Origin: Desulfobacterales bacterium
GTDB lineage: Bacteria; Desulfobacterota; DSM-4660; Desulfatiglandales; Desulfatiglandaceae
Direction: 5' to 3'
Length of the DNA stretch: 40,902 nt
NCBI GenBank assembly: GCA_027027005.1
Contig: JALVMN010000120.1
Span: forward strand, 1-40,902
Each line of letters starts with the position of its first letter. Within the stretch, counting starts at the first letter, position 1. The notes beneath the pieces are model-generated. The model was not told where the DNA came from. It did no database searches and worked only from the letters and a program-made list of their open reading frames with translations. Shown here in pieces: positions 15,310 to 24,191 of the stretch. The position numbers and the translations under genes were made by a program.

Positions 15310-16401
15310 TCAAACCGTCAAATCCACTATGGATGCAGGCCGCTCCCTACCCAACCCAGGGGGGAGCATAGCTGCAAACTCCGCCTGGTCACAAGAAAAG
15401 CTCCTTAAGGATATCCCCGCCTCCCTCAAGGCCTCATCCAGTTGGCCTATGTTTGCCTCCACCATTCTCTTTGAAGCCTCACTTTCCACTCCCACCATCA
15501 GGTCCAAGAATTTCTCTCCCTCCCCTTCCATGTAAGCCACAACCTCCATCCTGCCCAATCGCGTCAAATTAAGGTGTATTACCAGTCTCAGTCCCCCCTG
15601 CTTTTCACGTTTTACAAATACCCGTGCAAGTTCCAGGTCATGATCCTGGAAAACAGGGATAAAGAAAAGCCACCACTGGATGGCTCCATCCATTTTGAGG
15701 CTCATGACCTGGTGTTGTTGGATTGCCTTTAGCAGTTCTGCCGCCCCTTCTTTGTGCGCTTCTTCCAACCGAGACGCCAGGTCTTGGAGGGCTCCTTTGA
15801 GGTCACTCTGCACCTCTGGCAATTTATCCATGTTGAGGCCTTCAGATACCTTTGCCTCCCAAAACAGCCCTGATCCAAGGATAGTCTCCCTGAGCTGCAC
15901 CGCTCGGGCCTTTGAACTAGGGTCAAAGAGCAGGGTGGAAAGGAGTTTTTCCACTCCCTTGGTGTTACCCATGAATTGAGGCGTTCTTCTCTTGTCACTG
16001 GGCAATGCCTTTATAACACTAATCAGTTCCTTCAAAAGCGATGCAATTCTGGCCTGAGACTCTGTTAAGCTGTTCCAGATATTCATCACCTCCAATGAAT
16101 CGGCCCGACCCACCTGGACCAATTTCAAGACCAGGCCTTGGTCAACACCCTTTACAAGAAAGGAATAGTCATTCCCTGGCACAAGGGTCGGCCGTAGCGT
16201 GCCGCGAAGATCAATGCGGGCGTTAAACTTGTGGCCCCTAAATTGTATCAGCACCCTACCAGGGTCCAACTGCCTCAAGACCCTTGCCTGAATAAGCTTA
16301 CCTCGGGGGATGCTGAGCCCCCCACTTTTCTTGCTGGACGGCAATCCGGGCCGTGAAAAGGCTGGTGGGGATTTACCCACTGTGGGTGGTCTTTTCAGCA
16401 T
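15310..16401 (-). CDS. FliK C-terminal-like / YlqG-like protein
   Basis: A 363-residue protein without signal peptide or membrane segment. The N-terminal 40 residues are basic and Pro-rich. Residues 40-110 (ARVLRQLDPGRVLIQF, FNARIDL) look like a small beta domain. The C-terminal third carries HLNLTRLGRMEVVAYMEG, then VEANIGQLDEALREAGISL. This lines up with the FliK C-terminal pattern in this window's own fliK (HPPELGRLEIRVEV, EGNINQLRQQLSDLGL). Gene order with fhlB mirrors Bacillus ylqG-ylqH. A role in export switching or an accessory hook-length function is an inference; the true hook-length gene is fliK at 31805. Confidence 0.6.
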   Translation of the reverse strand: MLKRPPTVGKSPPAFSRPGLPSSKKSGGLSIPRGKLIQARVLRQLDPGRVLIQFRGHKFNARIDLRGTLRPTLVPGNDYSFLVKGVDQGLVLKLVQVGRADSLEVMNIWNSLTESQARIASLLKELISVIKALPSDKRRTPQFMGNTKGVEKLLSTLLFDPSSKARAVQLRETILGSGLFWEAKVSEGLNMDKLPEVQSDLKGALQDLASRLEEAHKEGAAELLKAIQQHQVMSLKMDGAIQWWLFFIPVFQDHDLELARVFVKREKQGGLRLVIHLNLTRLGRMEVVAYMEGEGEKFLDLMVGVESEASKRMVEANIGQLDEALREAGISLRSFSCDQAEFAAMLPPGLGRERPASIVDLTV

Positions 16402-16402
16402 G

Positions 16403-16927
16403 TCAGCTCAGATTTGGATTGTCCTGACCCAAGGCCCCCTGCCCATCTGCAGGCCAAGCCGAAGAAGTGCTGGGGGAAGGCTGGAGTTTCAGGATCAGGT
16501 CCAGCTCGCCTACAGGGAGAGAGAGACGCTTTGAGATCTGCTCTTTGCTCAGGCCCTCTGCCAGAAGTGTTTCTATGGTCTTTCGAGTCTCCATCATGGC
16601 CCTTTGTCTGGCCTGATTCTGCTGGTGCTGAGTCTTGTATGCCTCAAGCAGTGTGCCCAGCCTCTCTGCAATCTCTTCTGCCTGTTCCAGGCGTTTATCC
16701 AATTCGCCCACAATGGTGTCGGTGAGTCTTTTCTTTTCCTCCAGATTTCTTTCCAGGACTCCCCCGAGGTTGTTGAGTTCCTGGATGAGGGAACTCACCT
16801 CTTCCTGGACCTCCCCTCTCTCAGTGGGGTTGTTTTTTGCGAACCTGGCCCTCAAAAGCATCACTATGACTCCCAGCAGGGCCACATCAATGGCCAATTG
16901 ACTTATTACCCAGAATTTAACTTCCAT
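16403..16927 (-). CDS. DUF2802/SwrB-like single-pass coiled-coil protein
   Basis: A 174-residue protein with an N-terminal membrane helix (VISQLAIDVALLGVIVMLL, about residues 5-25). A long Glu/Leu-rich coiled coil follows (about 45-110). Near the end is a helix-turn-helix-like segment: TIETLLAEGLSKEQISKRL, then SLPVGELDLILKL. This architecture matches DUF2802 proteins in flagellar loci and Bacillus SwrB, which sits after sigD and promotes export apparatus activation. The ATG at 16927 (third residue of the track ORF) is preferred over GTG 16933. It is closely packed between the small charged protein and the FliK-like gene. Function here is inferred from context only. Confidence 0.65.
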   Translation of the reverse strand: MEVKFWVISQLAIDVALLGVIVMLLRARFAKNNPTERGEVQEEVSSLIQELNNLGGVLERNLEEKKRLTDTIVGELDKRLEQAEEIAERLGTLLEAYKTQHQQNQARQRAMMETRKTIETLLAEGLSKEQISKRLSLPVGELDLILKLQPSPSTSSAWPADGQGALGQDNPNLS

Positions 16928-16935
16928 GATCACAC

Positions 16936-17223
16936 TCAGATGAAGATGTCTATCTTCTTGGTGCCATCTTCCTCGTCTGATTCTCGGATCTCCAGGTTAT
17001 CCATTCCCTTCTTGATCCTGTAGATAACCAATTCACCCCCTTGTTTCGGACTCTGAGGTTCTGCTTTCGACCTTAGCTCCTCGTCTTCTTCTCTACCCTT
17101 CTTCCCTCGCCGCTCCTGCTTCTGCTTCCTCTCTTCGGCTTTCCTCTTTGAGGGGGGTTTCCATACCCTTTCGGTGGAAATGTTTTCCACCATCGCAGGG
17201 ATGATTCTAGAGAGATCATCCAT
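16936..17223 (-). CDS. Small highly charged protein of unknown function
   Basis: A 95-residue protein I do not recognise. The centre (about 22-58) is a low-complexity Lys/Arg/Glu run, probably disordered. The C-terminus (ELVIYRIKKGMDNLEIRE, ending KKIDIFI) alternates hydrophobic and charged residues like beta strands. The start is well supported by GGGGAGGG upstream. It lies between the FliL-like gene and the SwrB-like gene, at a place where FlgM would be convenient, but no FlgM-like helices are visible. Real-gene status rests on the ribosome binding site, tight packing and the lack of another ORF. Confidence 0.65.
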   Translation of the reverse strand: MDDLSRIIPAMVENISTERVWKPPSKRKAEERKQKQERRGKKGREEDEELRSKAEPQSPKQGGELVIYRIKKGMDNLEIRESDEEDGTKKIDIFI

Positions 17224-17261
17224 GGCCTATCCCTCCCCTCTTCAGGCTATTTAAGCCCCTC

Positions 17262-18086
17262 TCAGATCACCTTTACATTTCCCACCGTTATTATCAAATC
17301 CTCCACACCCAACGCCCTCTTGGCAGCCTCTGTCAGTGCCTCCCCCATGGTCCTTTTCATCTCCCTTGGGTTTTTACCTTGTTCCAGGAGCCTTACAAGC
17401 ACCCAGTAAAGATCAGCCCTAACCTTGGTCATGTTCTCTTTGAAAAGGACCGAGATCACCTTCTCCCACCTGGCAGTGACCTCCACATAAGCCATCACCT
17501 TCACCCTTTTGGGCTTGGGTTTCCCCTCCCTTTGGGGTAGGGGTACAAAAAAGGGAGCCAGTTTTTCTTCCACCACCCTTCTTTCAATTGGCTTGAGTAT
17601 GACCTTTCGTTCCTTGCGAGGCCCAGGCTCCTCCTGAAAAAAGGTGATGAATCCTACCACGCTCCCCACTACCATCACCACAAGCCCCAATGCATACAGC
17701 AGCCGTCTCTTGGCCTTACCTTTTTTCGGCTTTACTTCTCCGGATGCATGGTCTTCTGATTCCCCTTTGTCCTCGGGCGTAGCCTCAGGCGGCACCTCCT
17801 GCTCCCTTGGCTCCTCCTGGGCCTCGGGAGCCTCCTGGGGTTTTTTCTCTTGCTTTGGTTCTTCCTCTGCCTCCTTTTTTACCTCGTCTAGTGCATCGTC
17901 GATTTCTGAAATGGCCTCATTCTCGGCATCTTCTTTGGGAGGGGTATCAGAAGAATCATCTTCGTGGTCGTCAAGCTCCACCAACTCTTCATTAAGAAAA
18001 TCCGGGGCAGCGGATTCCTCCTCGCCTTGGGCCTCATCTTTTTCGGGCTCTTCTTCAACCACATTTTCGGGGGGATGTTCATTCAC
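17262..18086 (-). CDS. Acidic-tailed, FliL-like single-pass membrane protein
   Basis: A 274-residue protein. Residues 1-115 are extremely Glu/Asp/Pro-rich and likely disordered in the cytoplasm. A basic patch (KPKKGKAKRR) is followed by one membrane helix (LLYALGLVVMVVGSVVGFITFF, about 129-150). The last 120 residues would be periplasmic. They contain FFVPLPQ, then VKVMAYVEVTARWEKVISVL and a helix-strand end (ALGVEDLIITVGNVKVI), laid out like FliL (PMNVFIVNL, LKVKVELEL, final VVQ strand). I therefore suspect a divergent FliL relative that could act at the stator or basal body. Its GTG start overlaps the fliA stop by 4 nt (GTGA) and follows AGGGGG, indicating coupled translation. Function is not established. 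Confidence 0.6.
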   Translation of the reverse strand: MNEHPPENVVEEEPEKDEAQGEEESAAPDFLNEELVELDDHEDDSSDTPPKEDAENEAISEIDDALDEVKKEAEEEPKQEKKPQEAPEAQEEPREQEVPPEATPEDKGESEDHASGEVKPKKGKAKRRLLYALGLVVMVVGSVVGFITFFQEEPGPRKERKVILKPIERRVVEEKLAPFFVPLPQREGKPKPKRVKVMAYVEVTARWEKVISVLFKENMTKVRADLYWVLVRLLEQGKNPREMKRTMGEALTEAAKRALGVEDLIITVGNVKVI

Positions 18087-18880
18087 GGCCTTATCCCCCT
18101 GGTCTCAAAATAACTCTTCATCCTGTTTCGCAGGCGGATTACCGCCTTGGTATGGAGCTGGGATATCCTGGACTCGGTATATCCCATGACCATTCCTATC
18201 TCTTTCATGGTGAGTTCATCATAGTAGTACATGCTCATGACGAGCTTTTCGTTCTGGGGCAGATTCTCAATGGCCTCTGCCAGCACTTGACTCAGCTCCC
18301 TGAAATCGAGATAGGCTGCTGGATCAAACTCCCTGGTGTCTTGGTAGGCCTCCCACAGTCCATTTACCTGTTTGTGAGAGATCAGTTCCCCCAATTCCTC
18401 CTCGTTCAGGATGGCCACACCTCTGGTCTCCTCCAGCATCTGGTGAAATGAGTCCAGGTCCATGTTGAGTTCTTCAGCCACTTCCTTGTCCGTGGCAGGG
18501 GCCATCTTGCGGCTTTCCACCCGTTCGTAGGCCTGCTCCAAGATCTTTGCGTTTTTCCTCACCGAGCGGGGCACCCAGTCCATGGCCCTTAACTCATCCA
18601 GCATGGCCCCGCGAATCCTGAACTCAGCATAGGACTTGAAAGCAACCCCTTTGTCTGGATCAAATTTTTCTATGGCATCCAGCAAGCCCATGATGCCGGC
18701 ACTTACCAGATCGTCCTGATCCACATTAGGAGGGAGCTTCATGGCCAGCCTTCCGGCTATGGTCCTTATGAGCGGAGCATATTTCTCTATGTATTCCTCC
18801 CTCTCGGATGGATCTATTCGCCTTTTTCTTTTTTGCTTTGCCTCATAACCCTTCAGTTTCTTGGTAGCCGTAACAGCCAT
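18083..18880 (-). CDS. fliA: Flagellar sigma factor FliA (sigma-28)
   Basis: A 265-residue sigma-28. Region 2 is clear: IRTIAGRLAMKLPPNVDQDD, then SAGIMGLLDAIEKFDP and FRIRGAMLDELRAMDWVPRS. Region 4 holds the helix-turn-helix LTMKEIGMVMGYTESRISQL. It directs RNA polymerase to late flagellar promoters, and one FliA-like promoter is visible before flgN. It lies 28 bp downstream of flhG in the large motA unit, so it should be made under sigma-54 control. No flgM is seen in the window. Confidence 0.97.
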   Translation of the reverse strand: MAVTATKKLKGYEAKQKRKRRIDPSEREEYIEKYAPLIRTIAGRLAMKLPPNVDQDDLVSAGIMGLLDAIEKFDPDKGVAFKSYAEFRIRGAMLDELRAMDWVPRSVRKNAKILEQAYERVESRKMAPATDKEVAEELNMDLDSFHQMLEETRGVAILNEEELGELISHKQVNGLWEAYQDTREFDPAAYLDFRELSQVLAEAIENLPQNEKLVMSMYYYDELTMKEIGMVMGYTESRISQLHTKAVIRLRNRMKSYFETRGIRP

Positions 18881-18908
18881 CCTCTTCTCTCTTTCCTTGC
18901 TCTACGCT

Positions 18909-19895
18909 TTAATGACTCAAAAGCCTTTGCCAGAAAAATTTGATATCTCCTTCAAAATCCAGGTTCTCCTGTCTCGCCATCAATCTCTCGGCCACTTCCA
19001 TGAACCCCTTGCTGGCCTTGGACAAGGGGTAGAGATCAACCACCGGCTGCTGTTGTCTCACTGCCTTTGGCACATGCTCGTCATATGGGATCCAGCCGAG
19101 GTAGTCCAAGGAAAGGGAGCCCAGGAATCTATCAACCACCAGGCAAAGGTGCTTGTAAATGCCGTTTGCCTCACTCTTGGTCTTGGCTGCATTTACCAGG
19201 ACCATAAACTTCTTTTGTTTGTACTTTTTTGAGAGGATCTTTATGACTGCATATGCATCTGTAAGAGATGCAGGTTCATTGGTAATGACAACTACCTTTT
19301 CCATGGCCGCAAAATTGAAATACATCACGTTTGAAGATATACCTGCCCCTGTATCTATCAGGAGGATGTCAAAGAACTTTTGGAGGGCATCAAATTCGTC
19401 CAGCAAGAACATCCTCTGGGACTGGCTCAAGTCGGTTAACTCCTGTATGCCGGATGCTGCCGGCAGGAGATGAAACCCTGCAGGCACATTTATTATGATC
19501 TCCTGGAGCTTCTTCTCTCCTGAAAAAACATGCTGGATGGTATAACGAGGATTGAGGCCCAGGAGCACATCCACATTGCCAAGGCCCAGGTCTGCGTCCA
19601 GGATCAAGACCCTGTTTCCCATCCTGGTCAGAGCAAGAGCGAGGTTTGCCACCACAGAGGTCTTGCCCACTCCTCCCTTTCCACTGGTAACAGAGATCAC
19701 CCTCAAGCCTGCCTGTCCGTCGCCTACACGCACGGCAGCCTCCGGACCTCCAGAGAGGCTTGAGCCTTTTCCGTTTCCGGCAGGCTCCCTGGGGGCTTCA
19801 GGCCATGGAGTGGTGTTGTTGCCTTGCCCATGGGTCGAATGCAGGGAGGCCTTTTGTCCTTCAACTATATGTCTGAGCCGACTGGCTTGATCCAT
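18909..19895 (-). CDS. flhG: FlhG (FleN/YlxH), MinD-like ATPase
   Basis: A 328-residue MinD/ParA-type ATPase that limits flagellar number and acts with FlhF on placement. Starting at ATG 19895, the N-terminus is MDQASRLR, which fits the DQAxxLR motif that stimulates the FlhF GTPase. A roughly 55-residue Gly/Pro-rich linker follows, then the deviant Walker A SGKGGVGKTS (about 71-80), LDADLGLGNVDVLLGL and LLIDTGAGIS. The C-terminus has FMEVAERLMA. The start within the last 35 nt of flhF implies translational coupling; the track start (19919) would add eight residues before the DQA motif. Confidence 0.95.
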   Translation of the reverse strand: MDQASRLRHIVEGQKASLHSTHGQGNNTTPWPEAPREPAGNGKGSSLSGGPEAAVRVGDGQAGLRVISVTSGKGGVGKTSVVANLALALTRMGNRVLILDADLGLGNVDVLLGLNPRYTIQHVFSGEKKLQEIIINVPAGFHLLPAASGIQELTDLSQSQRMFLLDEFDALQKFFDILLIDTGAGISSNVMYFNFAAMEKVVVITNEPASLTDAYAVIKILSKKYKQKKFMVLVNAAKTKSEANGIYKHLCLVVDRFLGSLSLDYLGWIPYDEHVPKAVRQQQPVVDLYPLSKASKGFMEVAERLMARQENLDFEGDIKFFWQRLLSH

Positions 19896-20994
19896 GTTCA
19901 CTCGCTCCGCTGGAAACACGAAATTCTGTGCGCCTCTTTCGTCTAAGCATCCATTGGGCCACTCGACGCCTGGTGGCCCGCTCTATATCCTCTGGCACCC
20001 TTTGGCCCGTGGTGAAATAGGAAATGGGCCGCCTCCTGGAGAGCAGAAAATTCAGCATATCCGAAACATCAGTGGTCTCATCCAACTTTGTAAAAATATA
20101 GCTTCCCAGAGGAAGGGCGGAAAACCTTCGCTCTGCCATGTAAAGGTCCTGGAGCCTGGTGGTGGCACTGAGCACCAGGTAGTGATGGATGGGATCTCCT
20201 GTATCCAGTGTGGTGAGGAGTTGGTCCAAGTCGTTCTTGTTTCCAGGGCTCCTCCCAGCCGTGTCTATGAAGATGAAGTCGAAATCATCATAGTTCCTTA
20301 TGGCCCTGTGAAGTTCCACCGAATTGGAGGCAACCGAAAGGGGCAGTCCCATTATCCTGGCATATGTCTTGAGTTGGTCCACTGCCCCAATCCTGAAGGT
20401 ATCAACCGTGATGAGGGCAGTCTTTCTGCCGTGAGTCACCGCGCTGAGTGCCGCCAGCTTGGCCATGGTGGTGGTCTTGCCCACACCCGTAGGGCCCACA
20501 AAGGAGAATATCCTCCCATTACCCGCAGAGGTGTGAATCTGTTTGAGCACTGTAATGAGGCAGTCCTTCACCACCTTGGTCTCGGCCCCAGGGGCAGGTT
20601 CTTCATCAGGGACAGGCACAAGCCCCTTTATCACGCTGGGACTGAGGCCAAAGTAATTATGGTAAACCAACTCCTGGCTCGTGCCCGAGGTGCCCATGAT
20701 TCGTGACTGAAGCATTACGAGCGAGTCCCAGATCTCCCTGAGCTTCACCTCCACCTCTTCCAACTTGACCTGGTCCTCTAGGTTGGACTGCCTCGCCTCC
20801 GGACCACCCTTGCCTTGGGCCATCTCGTAGTCAATGGCCGCTGTCACCTCTATCTTGCTTCTCCCTTTTCCGGAATGGCCACCAGAGGGAGTGATGGTCC
20901 GGGTCTCCAAGATCACTGCATCAGGCCCCATCTCCTTCTTCACCATCATCAGTGCCTGTTGCGGGTTATCTGCTATGAACTTCTTGATATTCAT
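19861..20994 (-). CDS. flhF: FlhF, SRP-type GTPase
   Basis: A 377-residue FlhF that sets flagellar position, typically at a pole. An N-terminal basic region (MNIKKFIADNPQQALMMVKK) precedes the NG domain. G1 is VGPTGVGKTTTMAKL (about 166-180). VDTFRIGAVDQLKTYA, IDTAGRSPGNK and TKLDETTDVSDML are the other GTPase motifs. The preferred ATG at 20994 overlaps the flhA stop (TGATG); the track start one codon earlier is a TTG. flhG follows with overlap, the standard partnership. Confidence 0.96.
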   Translation of the reverse strand: MNIKKFIADNPQQALMMVKKEMGPDAVILETRTITPSGGHSGKGRSKIEVTAAIDYEMAQGKGGPEARQSNLEDQVKLEEVEVKLREIWDSLVMLQSRIMGTSGTSQELVYHNYFGLSPSVIKGLVPVPDEEPAPGAETKVVKDCLITVLKQIHTSAGNGRIFSFVGPTGVGKTTTMAKLAALSAVTHGRKTALITVDTFRIGAVDQLKTYARIMGLPLSVASNSVELHRAIRNYDDFDFIFIDTAGRSPGNKNDLDQLLTTLDTGDPIHHYLVLSATTRLQDLYMAERRFSALPLGSYIFTKLDETTDVSDMLNFLLSRRRPISYFTTGQRVPEDIERATRRRVAQWMLRRKRRTEFRVSSGASEHGSSQSAQTYS

Positions 20995-23078
20995 CAAACA
21001 GCCCCTATCTCAGCAATGGCCTCCACCTTTATGCCGGGCGGGATTTCGTTGTGGGACAAAACCGCCACCTGGAGATCAAATCTCTCACAAAGCTTTTTGA
21101 GGTGGCGTCTCACTGTGGACGAGCACATCACCACGGCCTGCTCTATCTGGGCCGCTGCATTGTCCACGACCTTTTTGATCGAATCTATAATCCTTTGGGC
21201 CTCACCGGGCTCAAGGGCCAGATAGGCCCCATATTCGGTCTGATTAATGCCCTTTGCCAATATCTCCTCCACCGCCGGGGATACTGAGAAGACCTTCAGT
21301 GTGTTGTTCTTGTCCAGGTAAGGCTTTACTATGGTCCTTGCCAGCTTTTGGCGCACATACTCGGTCAGCAAATCCGTATCCTTGGTGAGGGGGGCATAGT
21401 CTGCCAGGGTCTCCACAATGGTCAACAGGTCCCTAATGGAGACCTGCTCCCTTATTAGGTTCTGCAATATCTTCTGGACCGCGCCAAGGCTGAGTTGAGC
21501 TGGGGTCAATTCCTCCACCGCCTTGGGATGAGTCTCTGATAGATTGTCCAATAGCCTTTGGACCTCTTGGCGGCCCAAGAACTCGTATCCATGGACACGG
21601 ACAACCTCTGAGAGATGTGTGGTCACAATACTTGCCAGGTCCACCACTGTGTAGCCTGCAAGTTGGGCATCCCCTTTCTTGTCCGGCGTGATCCACAACG
21701 CAGGAAGTCCGAACGCTGGCTCCCGGGTCCTGATTCCCTCCACCTTGAATTTGGTGTCTCCCGGGTCTATTGCCAGGTAATGGTCCATCATGAGTTCGCC
21801 TGTTGCCACCCTGTTCCCTTTGATGCAGATGGCATACTCGTTTGGCTTCAACTCCAGATTATCCCTGATATGAAGAGGTGGTATGATGAGTCCCATCTCG
21901 AGTGCATACTGTTTCCTCAAGGCCCTGATCCTGTCCAGCAGGCCCCCCTGTCTCTGGTCATCCACCAGGGGAATCAGGCTATAGCCGATTTCCAGCTCCA
22001 GCATGTCCAGGGGAAGGAGGGACTCCACCTGCTCAGGGGTGGCCGCATCTCCCATGTCTTGCTCTTCCTTTTGCACCTCCAAGGCCCTGGCCTGATCAGC
22101 CGCAGCCACCATGCGGGAGACAAAAAACAGGGTGCCCGACAAGAGCAAGAAGGGCAGGGCCGGCATGCCAGGGGCCAAGCCAAAAAGAAATACCACGCAG
22201 GACGCAATGGTGAGCGCCCTTGGCTGCAGCCTGAACTGATTTGCAAGATCTTGGCCCATGTTCCCTTCAGAGGCAGCCCTGCTCACCAGGATGCCTGCTG
22301 CGGTGGAGATGATGAGGGCAGGGATCTGGGAGACCAGCCCGTCGCCTATGGTAAGGAGGGTGTAGTTCTGGACCGCGGTTGAAAAATCCAGGTTCATCTG
22401 GACCACCCCGATTATCAAGCCTCCCACTATGTTTATGAGGGTGATCACGATACCTGCTATGGCATCTCCGCGCACAAACTTGCTCGCCCCGTCCATGGCA
22501 CCGTAGAACTCTGCCTCTTTTGCAATCTCAGCCCTCCTGGCTCGTGCCTCTGCCTCGTCTATGAGTCCGGCATTGAGGTCTGCATCGATACTCATCTGCT
22601 TGCCTGGCATGGCGTCCAAGGTAAAGCGGGCCGCCACTTCGGCAATTCTTCCGGCACCCTTGGTTATGACCACAAAGTTAATCACCACCAAGATCATGAA
22701 GACCACAAGCCCCACCGTGGTGTTGCCCCCCACCACAAAGGAGCCGAAGCTCTTGATGATGTGACCGGCAGCCAAGGAGCCACTGTGGCCGTTTAGGAGA
22801 ATCAGTCTCGTGGATGCAATGTTCAGTGAGAGTCTGAAAAGGGTGGCGATCAGGAGAAGGGAAGGAAAAACCGAAAAATCAAGGGGCCGCACTATGTAAA
22901 AGGTCAGCAACAATACCATGATGCTGAGGGTAATGTTGAATGCCAGCAGCATGTCCAGCATGCCAGTGGGCAGCGGTATGATCATTACCATGAGGATTCC
23001 CACCACCCCCAGGGCAACTGCCACATCCACATTTGCCCCGAAAGAAAATCTGCCCAAAGCCACTCTCAGCGATTCCAA
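20994..23078 (-). CDS. flhA: Flagellar export gate protein FlhA
   Basis: A 694-residue FlhA, the nonameric inner-membrane export gate. About eight membrane helices occupy the first 320 residues, including VVGILMVMIIPLPTGMLD and the FHIPEP-type region FRLSLNIASTRLIL. The cytoplasmic domain follows (LEIGYSLIPLVD, then GIRTREPAFGLPALWI and AVVMCSSTVRRHLKKL). The start appears to be TTG at 23078, preceded by AGGGAG with about 6 nt spacing; the residues after it fit the family N-terminus. It follows flhB by 11 bp and overlaps flhF by one base. Confidence 0.97.
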   Translation of the reverse strand: MESLRVALGRFSFGANVDVAVALGVVGILMVMIIPLPTGMLDMLLAFNITLSIMVLLLTFYIVRPLDFSVFPSLLLIATLFRLSLNIASTRLILLNGHSGSLAAGHIIKSFGSFVVGGNTTVGLVVFMILVVINFVVITKGAGRIAEVAARFTLDAMPGKQMSIDADLNAGLIDEAEARARRAEIAKEAEFYGAMDGASKFVRGDAIAGIVITLINIVGGLIIGVVQMNLDFSTAVQNYTLLTIGDGLVSQIPALIISTAAGILVSRAASEGNMGQDLANQFRLQPRALTIASCVVFLFGLAPGMPALPFLLLSGTLFFVSRMVAAADQARALEVQKEEQDMGDAATPEQVESLLPLDMLELEIGYSLIPLVDDQRQGGLLDRIRALRKQYALEMGLIIPPLHIRDNLELKPNEYAICIKGNRVATGELMMDHYLAIDPGDTKFKVEGIRTREPAFGLPALWITPDKKGDAQLAGYTVVDLASIVTTHLSEVVRVHGYEFLGRQEVQRLLDNLSETHPKAVEELTPAQLSLGAVQKILQNLIREQVSIRDLLTIVETLADYAPLTKDTDLLTEYVRQKLARTIVKPYLDKNNTLKVFSVSPAVEEILAKGINQTEYGAYLALEPGEAQRIIDSIKKVVDNAAAQIEQAVVMCSSTVRRHLKKLCERFDLQVAVLSHNEIPPGIKVEAIAEIGAV

Positions 23079-23089
23079 TACCTACTCCC

Positions 23090-24154
23090 TCAGCTATTGT
23101 TTTTCAGGCTATAGACATAGGCCAGGATCTCGGCCACTGCATGGTAAAACTGCGATGGTATTTCTTCGCCTATGTCCACAGATTTATACAAATTTTGTGC
23201 CAGGGTCTTGTCTTCCACCACAGGGACTCCGTGTGCCTTTGCAACCTCTTTGATCTTGCGGGCCACCTTTTCCGCCCCTTTTGCCACCACCTTGGGAGCA
23301 CTCATCGCGTGGGCCTCATAGTGCAGTGCCACGGCCAGGTGCAGCGGGTTCGTGATAACCACATCCGCCTTTTTCACCTCCTCCATCATTCGCCGCCTGG
23401 CCATTTCCCTTTGCAGGGCCTTTATCCTGCTCTTGATCAAGGGATCACCCTCAGTCTGCTTGAGCTCTTCCTTGACCTCCTGCTTGGTCATCTTAAGACT
23501 CTGCTCGTGCTCCCATTTCTGGTAAATGAAATCTAGGAGGGCCAACAGGGCGATCACGTAGCAACTCCTGGCAGCCACCCTCATGGAGGTGTCCCCGAGA
23601 TAGGCCATGATCTGCCACTTATCGTTATATACCAAGTGAATCAGGTGAGTTAGCTCCCCCTTTAGAACAGAAAAAGCGGCCCAACCCACGATGATTATCT
23701 TTGCAATGGACTTGGCCAGCTCCACCAGCGAGCGCTTGGAGATTATCCTCTTGGCACCCTCTATCGGGTTGATTTTTGACGCCTTGGGTGCCAAGGGTTC
23801 GACACTCCAGATGAGACCTGTCTGAACTAGGTTGGACAGAATGGCCACGGTGGCCAATACCATCATGAATGGAAAGGCCACGCCCATAAAAAATTCTGCC
23901 GATTCCTTTAGGCGAACAACGATATTCGTATCTTCCAGGGGTGCGAAGGAAAGGCTGGAGAGGTTGCCTGACATGAAGCTCCCCAATTCTTTCAAGAACC
24001 ACTCCCCGCCGAAAAATAGGAACAAGATGCCAGAGACAAGTATTGCCAGGGATGATACCTCCCTGCTCTTTCCCACCTGGCCCTTGCGTCTGGCCTCTTG
24101 CCGCCTTCGCGGGGTTGCCGGCTCAGTCCTCTCTTGATATTGCTCCTCTGGCAT
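23090..24154 (-). CDS. flhB: Flagellar export switch protein FlhB, NPLH variant
   Basis: A 354-residue FlhB. The N-terminus ERTEPATPRRRQEARRKGQV is canonical, followed by four membrane helices and a cytoplasmic domain that switches export from hook to filament substrates after self-cleavage. The cleavage loop reads TNPLHLAVAL: N269-P270-L271-H272, with Leu where the usual motif NPTH has Thr. Codons AAC CCG CTG CAC confirm it. Asn, Pro and His are kept, so cleavage may still occur. The C-terminal AEILAYVYSL closely resembles the separate fhlB product. Confidence 0.96.
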   Translation of the reverse strand: MPEEQYQERTEPATPRRRQEARRKGQVGKSREVSSLAILVSGILFLFFGGEWFLKELGSFMSGNLSSLSFAPLEDTNIVVRLKESAEFFMGVAFPFMMVLATVAILSNLVQTGLIWSVEPLAPKASKINPIEGAKRIISKRSLVELAKSIAKIIIVGWAAFSVLKGELTHLIHLVYNDKWQIMAYLGDTSMRVAARSCYVIALLALLDFIYQKWEHEQSLKMTKQEVKEELKQTEGDPLIKSRIKALQREMARRRMMEEVKKADVVITNPLHLAVALHYEAHAMSAPKVVAKGAEKVARKIKEVAKAHGVPVVEDKTLAQNLYKSVDIGEEIPSQFYHAVAEILAYVYSLKNNS

Positions 24155-24191
24155 CTACCTGCTCCCAGCGGCTCAAAGGTTCTCTCTGGGC

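Noticed and set aside
16936-17223. Small charged protein as a disguised FlgM
   Set aside because: It lacks the C-terminal amphipathic helices of FlgM; its C-terminus looks beta-like.
19894-20706. 270-residue plus-strand ORF
   Set aside because: It is antisense to flhF, which has all GTPase motifs in its own frame.
21615-22382. 255-residue plus-strand ORF
   Set aside because: It is antisense to flhA and shows no independent support.
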